Assembly (NCBI GenBank): GCA_023430065.1
Contig: JAEZCG010000134.1
Location: forward strand, 1 to 6,792
DNA length: 6,792 nucleotides
Source: Pseudomonadota bacterium
GTDB taxonomy: Bacteria; Pseudomonadota; Gammaproteobacteria; Burkholderiales; SHXO01
Direction of reading: 5' to 3'
Part shown: one piece after another, positions 1-5,038 of the stretch
How positions within the stretch are numbered: position 1 is the first letter of the stretch
Layout: the number at the start of each line of letters is the position of its first letter
The notes under the pieces: model-generated
The model's input: the letters and a program-made list of their open reading frames with translations, nothing else
The model's database searches: none
What the model was told of the DNA's origin: nothing
Made by a program: the position numbers and the translations under genes

Positions 1-743
1 GCGGCGCCCGCGACGGCGAGGCGCCGGCGACTGCTCGAGCGTACCCGTGCGGAAGTCGGCGCAGCCGGCGTGCGCGGCGCTTGCACGCTCGCCGGGGGCG
101 GTACTTCGCCCGGCGGCATCGCCTGCGCATCGAGTTCGTAGACCTCGTGCTCGCGCACATGGGTGTCGGTGCGCGAGCCCTGGTAGAGGAACAGGCCCTT
201 GTGCGCCGGAAAGCGCTGGCACAGCGCCTCGTGATAGGCGCGCGATGCCAGGAACTGCCCTGGCGCGGCGAATCCCAGCAGCCGCTGCGCCACGTTGATC
301 CCGTCTCCGAGGACGAGCGGATGGCCGCTCGTGTCCCGGGTCAGTCGTACTGGCCCGAGGTTGAGGCCGGCGCGCACCTGCAGAGGGTCGGACGATCCGG
401 AGACCGGCTGCAGCGAGTGGGCAAAACGCACGGCGACGTGAAGCGCCGCTTCCGGGCCTCCGAGGAACGTGATGGCGACGCCTTCGACCGTCTCGAGCAC
501 CATGCGATCGAGGAGGGGCACCTGTTCCAGCGCGCGCGCCAACCGGCCATTGAAGCGCTCGCGCAGCACCAGCTGGTCTGCGACCGGCCTGCGCGAGAAG
601 TCCACCATCTCCAGGCACAACACCGGACACATGGCGTTGCCGGAGGTCGGCTGACTCGCCTGGGGCGGCACGGCTTCGTCTGGTACGGCTTTTAGGGCGT
701 GCAACCGCGTGGTTGCGGCACCGACCGCGAGCACTTTCTCCAT
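1..743 (-). CDS. Adenylate/guanylate cyclase domain protein (class III-like), partial at the C-terminal side
   Basis: The minus strand is open from an ATG at 743-741 to the left edge, giving about 247 residues without a stop. Residues ~40-205 resemble a class III nucleotidyl cyclase domain: a first beta strand with LCLEMVDFS (42-50), a strand-turn-strand LETVEGVAITF (83-93), LNLGPVRL (127-134), then GDGINVAQRL (146-155), which keeps the Asn and Arg that stabilise the transition state in true cyclases, and PGQFLASRAY (161-170). REHEVYEL (197-204) closes the domain. After that comes a Pro/Ala-rich linker (210-230) and a basic run (SSSRRR) leading into a hydrophobic stretch at the cut edge, which suggests a following membrane helix. 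Both positions that normally hold metal-binding Asp are Glu here (E45, E87), and the usual adenine-specifying Lys position looks like Leu (L83), so catalysis is doubtful. The start is uncertain: no strong Shine-Dalgarno precedes 743, and the frame stays open to another ATG at 821-819. Family assignment is firm; activity is not. Confidence 0.8.
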   Translation of the reverse strand, partial: MEKVLAVGAATTRLHALKAVPDEAVPPQASQPTSGNAMCPVLCLEMVDFSRRPVADQLVLRERFNGRLARALEQVPLLDRMVLETVEGVAITFLGGPEAALHVAVRFAHSLQPVSGSSDPLQVRAGLNLGPVRLTRDTSGHPLVLGDGINVAQRLLGFAAPGQFLASRAYHEALCQRFPAHKGLFLYQGSRTDTHVREHEVYELDAQAMPPGEVPPPASVQAPRTPAAPTSARVRSSSRRRLAVAGA

Positions 744-935
744 TCCAGGTGAAAACGGGAAGAAATCAATCGGTTCGGGAATGGCGCGAGCGGGAACGCT
801 GGCCCCGTCGAGACACGCCATCGAGTATCATCTGGGCCCTCGGGCCGTCCGCCCCGTCAAAGCAAGAAGAACGCCCATGCATTCCCGTTCACCGGGCGGA
901 AAGCGCGGGTGCCACGCTCAGGAGATCTCCTAAAC
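744..935. other. Divergent intergenic region between the cyclase-like gene and the acyl-CoA synthetase
   Basis: About 190 bases separate the two divergent starts, so both promoters should lie here, but I could not find a convincing -35/-10 pair for either strand. On the minus strand a GATACT hexamer sits just upstream of the alternative cyclase start at 821; with a TTGACG hexamer further upstream the spacing would be about 25 bases, too long for a normal sigma-70 promoter. The part from 744 to 821 could instead be the beginning of the cyclase gene if the upstream ATG is used. The right end carries the synthetase ribosome binding site inside a palindrome, listed separately. Confidence 0.5.
920..931 (+). 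promoter_or_regulatory. Ribosome binding site of the acyl-CoA synthetase inside a 12-bp perfect palindrome
   Basis: AGGAGATCTCCT is identical to its own reverse complement. Its left half is AGGAG (920-924), which is the best Shine-Dalgarno for the ATG at 936, with 11 bases between. This RBS is the reason for choosing 936 over the in-frame GTG at 909, which has no such element and would add nine residues. The palindrome has no loop, so a simple hairpin is unlikely; it could be a half-chance consequence of the Shine-Dalgarno or a dimeric protein site. Confidence 0.6.
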
Positions 936-2573
936 ATGTCCGCCAATCCCTTTGCGCTTGGCCTGGACAGAAATCAGGCGAACTACGTCCCTCTGTCGCC
1001 GCTGTCCTTCCTCCGGCGCACGGCGGCCGTCTATCCCGACCGTCCGGCCGTGATACACGGCGACCACCGCACCACCTGGGCCGAGACCTATCGTCGCTGC
1101 CGGCGCCTCGCCTCCGCCCTCGCGCGCCACGGCGTCGGACGGCACGACACGGTGGCCGTGATGGCACCGAACATTCCCGCGATGTTCGAGGCGCACTTCG
1201 CGGTGCCCATGCTCGGCGCGGTACTGAATGCGTTGAATACGCGGCTGGACGCTGCAGCGGTCGCCTTCATGCTCGAGCACGGAGAGGCGAAGGTGCTGAT
1301 CGCCGACCGTGAACTGTCCGACACGGTCGGCCGTGCGCTGCAGATGGGCGGCCGGCGGCCGTTGGTCGTCGACATCGACGACCCGCTGGGAGGCGGGGGC
1401 GAGCGGGTGGGCGAGGCCGACTACGAGGACTTTATCGCCAGCGGCGACCCTCGCTTCGAGTGGAGCCTGCCCCCCGACGAGTGGGATGCCATCGCGCTCA
1501 ACTACACATCGGGAACCACCGGCAATCCCAAGGGAGTCGTCCTGCACCACCGCGGCGCCTACCTCAACGCGGTGAACAACGTGGTGACCTGGGCGATGCC
1601 GCATTTCCCCGTCTACCTGTGGACGTTGCCCATGTTCCACTGCAACGGCTGGTGCTTTCCGTGGACCATGGCACTGGTCGCCGGCACAAACGTGTGCCTG
1701 CGCCGGGTCGAGGCGCGGGCGGTGTTCGACCTGATCCGTGCGCACGGCGTCACCCATTTCTGCGGGGCCCCGGTCGTGCACAACATGCTGATCAACGCGC
1801 CGGCCGACCTGCGCGCCGGCATCGGCCACCGCGTGCACGGGATGATCGCCGGGGCGGCGCCGCCGCAAGCAGTGATCGAGGGCATGGAGCGGATGGGCTT
1901 CGATCTGACGCACGTGTATGGGCTGACCGAGGTGTACGGACCTGCCAGCGTGTGTGCCAAGCACCCCGAATGGAATGCACTCTCGGTGCCGGAGCGCGCC
2001 GCCCGCAATGGCCGGCAGGGCGTGAATTACGAGTTGCAGGAGGCGATGATCGTCGCGGATCCCGAGACGCTGGTGCCGGTGCCCGCGGATGGGAAGACCA
2101 TGGGCGAGATCCTGTTCCGCGGCAACATCACGATGAAGGGCTACCTGAAGAACCCGAAAGCCACCGAGGAGGCGTTCCGCGGAGGCTGGTACCACACCGG
2201 AGACCTGGCGGTGGTCGATCCGGACGGGTACGCGAAGATCAGGGATCGTTCGAAGGACATCATCATTTCCGGCGGAGAAAACATCTCGACCATCGAGGTC
2301 GAGGACGTGCTGTACAGCCATCCGGACGTGCTGGAGGCGGCGGTGGTGGCGCGCCCCGACGAGAAGTGGGGCGAGACGCCGTGCGCGTTCGTCACGCTCA
2401 AGGACAACGCACGGCCGCTTGCGGCAGCGGATCTGATCGCCTACTGCCGCGAGCGCCTGGCACACTACAAGTGTCCGAAGGCCGTGCTGTTCGGACCGCT
2501 CCCGAAGACCTCGACCGGCAAGATTCAGAAGAACGTGCTGCGCGAACAGGCCCGGGATCTCGACCGCCGGTAA
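936..2573 (+). CDS. AMP-forming acyl-CoA synthetase (AlkK/DmdB-like fatty-acid-CoA ligase)
   Basis: Complete 545-residue enzyme of the ANL adenylate-forming superfamily, which converts a carboxylic acid, ATP and CoA to acyl-CoA, AMP and pyrophosphate in the cytoplasm. Core motifs are in the expected order: the ATP-binding loop YTSGTTGNPKG (190-200), LPMFHCNGWCFPW (231-243), HVYGLTEVYGP (326-336), WYHTGDL with its ribose-binding Asp (418-424), the hinge IRDRSKDIIISGGENIS (435-451), and near the C-terminus PKTSTGKIQK (523-532) with the catalytic Lys at 529. Length and the LPMFHCNGW signature fit the short/medium-chain group that includes AlkK, plant AAE-type enzymes and DmdB (methylmercaptopropionate-CoA ligase). 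Substrate cannot be read from sequence; a short- or medium-chain or branched acid is most likely. No signal peptide. It is transcribed alone as far as the window shows, convergent with the SH3b gene, but lies close to the etf/dehydrogenase operon that would use its product. Confidence 0.93.
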   Translation: MSANPFALGLDRNQANYVPLSPLSFLRRTAAVYPDRPAVIHGDHRTTWAETYRRCRRLASALARHGVGRHDTVAVMAPNIPAMFEAHFAVPMLGAVLNALNTRLDAAAVAFMLEHGEAKVLIADRELSDTVGRALQMGGRRPLVVDIDDPLGGGGERVGEADYEDFIASGDPRFEWSLPPDEWDAIALNYTSGTTGNPKGVVLHHRGAYLNAVNNVVTWAMPHFPVYLWTLPMFHCNGWCFPWTMALVAGTNVCLRRVEARAVFDLIRAHGVTHFCGAPVVHNMLINAPADLRAGIGHRVHGMIAGAAPPQAVIEGMERMGFDLTHVYGLTEVYGPASVCAKHPEWNALSVPERAARNGRQGVNYELQEAMIVADPETLVPVPADGKTMGEILFRGNITMKGYLKNPKATEEAFRGGWYHTGDLAVVDPDGYAKIRDRSKDIIISGGENISTIEVEDVLYSHPDVLEAAVVARPDEKWGETPCAFVTLKDNARPLAAADLIAYCRERLAHYKCPKAVLFGPLPKTSTGKIQKNVLREQARDLDRR

Positions 2574-2610
2574 GCGGCCGCGAGTGGCACACGGATGTCG
2601 CGGCGCGCCA

Positions 2611-2656
2611 GCGTGCGTGCGGCCCGTCAGCGCAAGCCTGACGGCGCAGCACACGC
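2611..2656. terminator. Hairpin between convergent genes, possible bidirectional terminator
   Basis: CCGTCAG (2624-2630) and CTGACGG (2638-2644) form a perfect 7-bp stem with a 7-base loop. Weaker outer pairing is possible (TGC 2618-2620 with GCA 2646-2648, and GCGTG 2611-2615 with CACGC 2652-2656). It lies in the 90-base gap between the stop of the plus-strand synthetase and the stop of the minus-strand SH3b gene, where a shared terminator is expected. There is no T-tract on either strand, so it is not a canonical intrinsic terminator; it may only act as an RNA 3'-end stabiliser. Confidence 0.35.
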
Positions 2657-2663
2657 CAGCACC

Positions 2664-3128
2664 CTACCATCCCCACAGCAGACTGCGTGCGATCCACCCG
2701 ATCTCGCCCGCGCCGCGGCGCACGCGTACCCAGTCCGCGCGCCGCTCGAGCGTGCGCAGCAGTTCACCGTACTCCACGTGACCGATGATGCGGTAGCGCG
2801 CGCCCGGACCGCTGCGGATGTTGGCACGATCCACCTTGACCACCATGTGCGGAATGCGGCTCACCAGCGAGCGCGCGACCCAGCCGCGATCGTCCTCGAA
2901 ATCTCGCACCTCCAGCCAGTCGCCCTGGCGCCTGACGACCTGGAGCGGATAGCCGCGCTGCAATTCCCACAGCACTTCCGAATCCGTTCCCGGGCCCGCG
3001 CGCATGTTCACAGTGCTGCCGCGGATGCTCACCATCTCCTGGGCTGCGGCCTGACCGGTCACTGCCAGCGCGGCGAGTACGAGCACGGCAGCGGCCATGC
3101 GGCGGGAACGGGCGAAATGCCGGGTCAT
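2664..3128 (-). CDS. Secreted protein with two SH3b domains
   Basis: A 154-residue protein. The N-terminus is a classic Sec signal peptide: basic [10 protein letters not shown], a hydrophobic core at 11-25, and a likely cleavage after A29 in QAAA-QEM. The mature part is almost entirely two bacterial SH3 (SH3b) repeats: ~32-90, with [19 protein letters not shown] and RGWVARSLV, and ~95-152, with [19 protein letters not shown] and IGWIARSLL. The paired N-R-x-GP turn and the GW-(V/I)-A-R-SL end in both copies show an internal duplication. SH3b domains usually bind peptidoglycan or other periplasmic partners; no catalytic domain is attached, so its role is unknown. The start is well supported by AAGGGAGGA (3144-3136) eight bases before the ATG. 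It is convergent with the synthetase and divergent from etfB, sharing a 185-base promoter region with the latter. Confidence 0.9.
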   Translation of the reverse strand: MTRHFARSRRMAAAVLVLAALAVTGQAAAQEMVSIRGSTVNMRAGPGTDSEVLWELQRGYPLQVVRRQGDWLEVRDFEDDRGWVARSLVSRIPHMVVKVDRANIRSGPGARYRIIGHVEYGELLRTLERRADWVRVRRGAGEIGWIARSLLWGW

Positions 3129-3198
3129 GCGAGTGTCCTCCCTTCGATGTATCTCGACTGTGTCGGATGCCGCTCGGATGGCGGGCGATCCAACGAAT

Positions 3199-3227
3199 GG
3201 GAACCGCCCGATCCCCTAAAGGTTCCC
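3199..3227. repeat. Inverted repeat in the divergent SH3b-etfB promoter region
   Basis: GGGAACC (3199-3205) is followed after 15 bases by its exact reverse complement GGTTCCC (3221-3227). It lies about midway between the two divergent start codons and some 50 bases upstream of the -10-like element of etfB, where an operator could sit. A second, overlapping pairing (CGGGCG 3182-3187 with CGCCCG 3205-3210) shows how easily GC-rich DNA forms such pairs, so function is uncertain. Confidence 0.35.
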
Positions 3228-3279
3228 GGCACTGGCCGCGCCGGGCCATCTGGGCAGCGGGATGCGGCTGCGCTTACGG

Positions 3280-3285
3280 TAAAAT
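3280..3285 (+). promoter_or_regulatory. Probable -10 element of the etfBA-dehydrogenase operon promoter
   Basis: TAAAAT stands out as an AT-rich hexamer in GC-rich DNA, in the context TTACGGTAAAAT, five of six bases matching the sigma-70 -10 consensus. A start about 6-8 bases downstream would give a short leader of roughly 20 bases before etfB. No recognisable -35 hexamer is seen 16-18 bases upstream, so the promoter may be activator-dependent or weakly matched. Confidence 0.4.
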
Positions 3286-3313
3286 CACGGCATTCCCTCT
3301 CAGTGGTCGACTT

Positions 3314-4063
3314 ATGAAAGTACTCGTTCCCGTCAAGCGTGTGGTGGACTACAACGTCAAGGTGCGCGTGAAGGCAGACGGCTCCGGCGTGGAGACCGCC
3401 AACGTCAAGATGTCGATGAATCCGTTCGACGAGATCGCCTGCGAAGAGGCGGTGCGCCTGAAGGAAGCGGGTGTGGTCACGGAGATCGTGGCCGTGTCGA
3501 TCGGGTCGCCGCAGGCGCAGGAGACGCTGCGCACCGCGCTCGCGATCGGCGCCGACCGCGCGATCCTGGTCGAGAGCGCAGCCGAGGTGCAGCCGCTGGC
3601 GGTGGCCAAGATCCTCAAGGCGATCGTGCAGAAGGAATCGCCCCAACTCCTCATCTTCGGCAAGCAGGCCATCGACGACGACTCGAACCAGACCGGACAG
3701 ATGCTGGCGGCGCTGCTCGGGTGGGCCCAGGCCACGTTCGCATCGAAGGTCACGATCGCCGACGGCAGCGCGCAGGTGACGCGCGAGATCGACGGCGGTC
3801 TCGAGACCGTTTCGATCAAACTGCCCGCAGTCGTGACCACCGACCTGCGACTCAACGAGCCGCGCTACGTCACGCTGCCGAACATCATGAAGGCGAAGAA
3901 GAAGCCGCTCGAGGTCACCAGGCCCGACGAACTCGGTGTCGACGTCACGCCTCGCTTGAAGACCCTGAAGGTCGAGGAGCCGCCCAAGCGCAAGGGCGGG
4001 GTGATGGTGAAGGATGTCGCCGAGTTGGTGGCGAAGCTGAAGAACGAAGCGAAGGTGATCTGA
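3314..4063 (+). CDS. etfB: Electron transfer flavoprotein, beta subunit
   Basis: Complete 249-residue EtfB, the usual length for the family. With EtfA it forms the soluble FAD/AMP heterodimer that takes electrons from acyl-CoA dehydrogenases and delivers them to ETF:quinone oxidoreductase at the membrane. Visible features: N-terminal [28 protein letters not shown] (36-51) and [17 protein letters not shown] (121-137) of the AMP-binding fold; the family signature [19 protein letters not shown] (155-173); and the dehydrogenase recognition loop [14 protein letters not shown] (184-197), whose Leu188 corresponds to the anchoring leucine known from human ETF. All match the classic (group I, non-bifurcating) type found with beta-oxidation. 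The ATG at 3314 is chosen because it begins the conserved MKVLVPVK; the frame is open further upstream but that part is non-homologous. No good Shine-Dalgarno precedes it (see findings). It is the first gene of a three-gene run. Confidence 0.97.
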   Translation: MKVLVPVKRVVDYNVKVRVKADGSGVETANVKMSMNPFDEIACEEAVRLKEAGVVTEIVAVSIGSPQAQETLRTALAIGADRAILVESAAEVQPLAVAKILKAIVQKESPQLLIFGKQAIDDDSNQTGQMLAALLGWAQATFASKVTIADGSAQVTREIDGGLETVSIKLPAVVTTDLRLNEPRYVTLPNIMKAKKKPLEVTRPDELGVDVTPRLKTLKVEEPPKRKGGVMVKDVAELVAKLKNEAKVI

Positions 4064-4065
4064 AC

Positions 4066-4995
4066 ATGCCGATCCTGGTCATTGCCGAACACGACAATTC
4101 CGGCCTGAAGGGCGCGACCCTCAACACCGTTGCGGCTGCACAGAAGATCGGCGGCGCGATCCACGTGCTGGTCGCGGGCAGCGGCTGCGCGCCGGTCGCC
4201 GAGGCGGCGTCGCGCATTGCAGGCGTGGAGAAGGTGTGCGTGGTGGACGATGCGCAGTACGCGCATCCGCTGGCGGAGAACCTCTCCGCTTTGGTGGTGA
4301 CGCTTGCGCCAGGGTACTCGCACATCCTTGCACCGGCCACCACCACGGGCAAGAACTTCATGCCGCGCGTGGCTGCGTTGCTCGACGTGGCACAGATCTC
4401 CGACATCGTGGCGGTGGTGGCGCCCGACACCTTCGTGCGGCCGATCTACGCGGGCAATGCGCTGGCGACGGTGCAATCGTCCGATGCGGTCAAGGTGATC
4501 ACGGTGCGCACCACCGGCTTCGATGCGGCTGCGGGCGATGGCGGCAGCGCAACCCTGGAAGCGGCAACGCCGGCGTCCGATCCGGGTCTGTCGAAGCTGG
4601 TGGGACAGGAGCTGACCAAGTCGGCCCGTCCCGAACTGACCGCGGCGCGCATCATCGTGTCCGGCGGTCGCGGCATGGGCAGCGGCGAGAATTTCGCCCT
4701 CCTCGAGGCACTCGCCGACAAGCTTGGTGCCGCCGTCGGTGCATCGCGCGCCGCCGTGGATTCGGGGTTCGTCCCCAACGACTACCAGGTCGGGCAGACG
4801 GGCAAGGTGGTGGCGCCCGAACTGTACATCGCGGTCGGCATCTCCGGGGCGATCCAGCACCTGGCCGGGATGAAGGACAGCAAAGTGATCGTGGCGATCA
4901 ACAAGGACGGCGAAGCGCCCATCTTCTCCATTGCCGATTACGGGCTGGTCGGCGATCTGTTCCAGATCGTGCCCGAACTCAGCGCGCAGCTCTGA
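4066..4995 (+). CDS. etfA: Electron transfer flavoprotein, alpha subunit
   Basis: Complete 309-residue EtfA, the FAD-carrying partner of EtfB. The N-terminal domain (1-~185) begins [11 protein letters not shown] and includes [20 protein letters not shown] (88-107). The C-terminal FAD domain (~190-309) has [12 protein letters not shown] (199-210), [20 protein letters not shown] (225-244), [20 protein letters not shown] (245-264) and [20 protein letters not shown] (276-295). Residues equivalent to those contacting the flavin in human ETF are present: Arg228 (human R249), Thr245 (T266) and His265 (H286). The start ATG is two bases after the etfB stop, and its Shine-Dalgarno GAAGGTGA (4051-4058) lies within the end of etfB, so the two are translationally linked, as expected for 1:1 subunits. 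No sign of truncation or a missing key residue. Confidence 0.97.
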   Translation: MPILVIAEHDNSGLKGATLNTVAAAQKIGGAIHVLVAGSGCAPVAEAASRIAGVEKVCVVDDAQYAHPLAENLSALVVTLAPGYSHILAPATTTGKNFMPRVAALLDVAQISDIVAVVAPDTFVRPIYAGNALATVQSSDAVKVITVRTTGFDAAAGDGGSATLEAATPASDPGLSKLVGQELTKSARPELTAARIIVSGGRGMGSGENFALLEALADKLGAAVGASRAAVDSGFVPNDYQVGQTGKVVAPELYIAVGISGAIQHLAGMKDSKVIVAINKDGEAPIFSIADYGLVGDLFQIVPELSAQL

Positions 4996-5038
4996 GCCCG
5001 CTGCAGTCTCGTCGAGCCTCACGCAGGAGACGATAGCA

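Noticed and set aside
81..695. 204-codon plus-strand open frame at the left end
   Set aside because: It is the shadow of the minus-strand cyclase-like gene, which has recognisable cyclase motifs. The plus-strand product has none.
909..935. GTG at 909 as start of the acyl-CoA synthetase
   Set aside because: It would place the good AGGAG inside the gene and add nine residues of no homology; ATG 936 has the ribosome binding site and begins a normal N-terminus.
1460..2641. 393-codon plus-strand open frame overlapping the synthetase in another frame
   Set aside because: Arg/Gly/His-rich out-of-frame translation of the synthetase; no motif and no ribosome binding site.
930..2654. 574-codon minus-strand open frame opposite the acyl-CoA synthetase
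   Set aside because: Same reasoning: the sense strand carries all adenylate-forming enzyme motifs, and the antisense product is low-complexity in His, Arg, Val and Gly.
3099..3128. Twin-arginine (Tat) signal in the SH3b protein because of the RR before its hydrophobic core
   Set aside because: The context SRRMAAAV lacks the conserved Phe-Leu-Lys part of the Tat motif, and the rest is a standard Sec signal with an A-x-A cleavage site.
3167..3313. Upstream in-frame start for etfB adding 49 residues
   Set aside because: EtfB proteins begin with the [12 protein letters not shown] strand encoded at 3314, and the upstream part covers the divergent promoter region.
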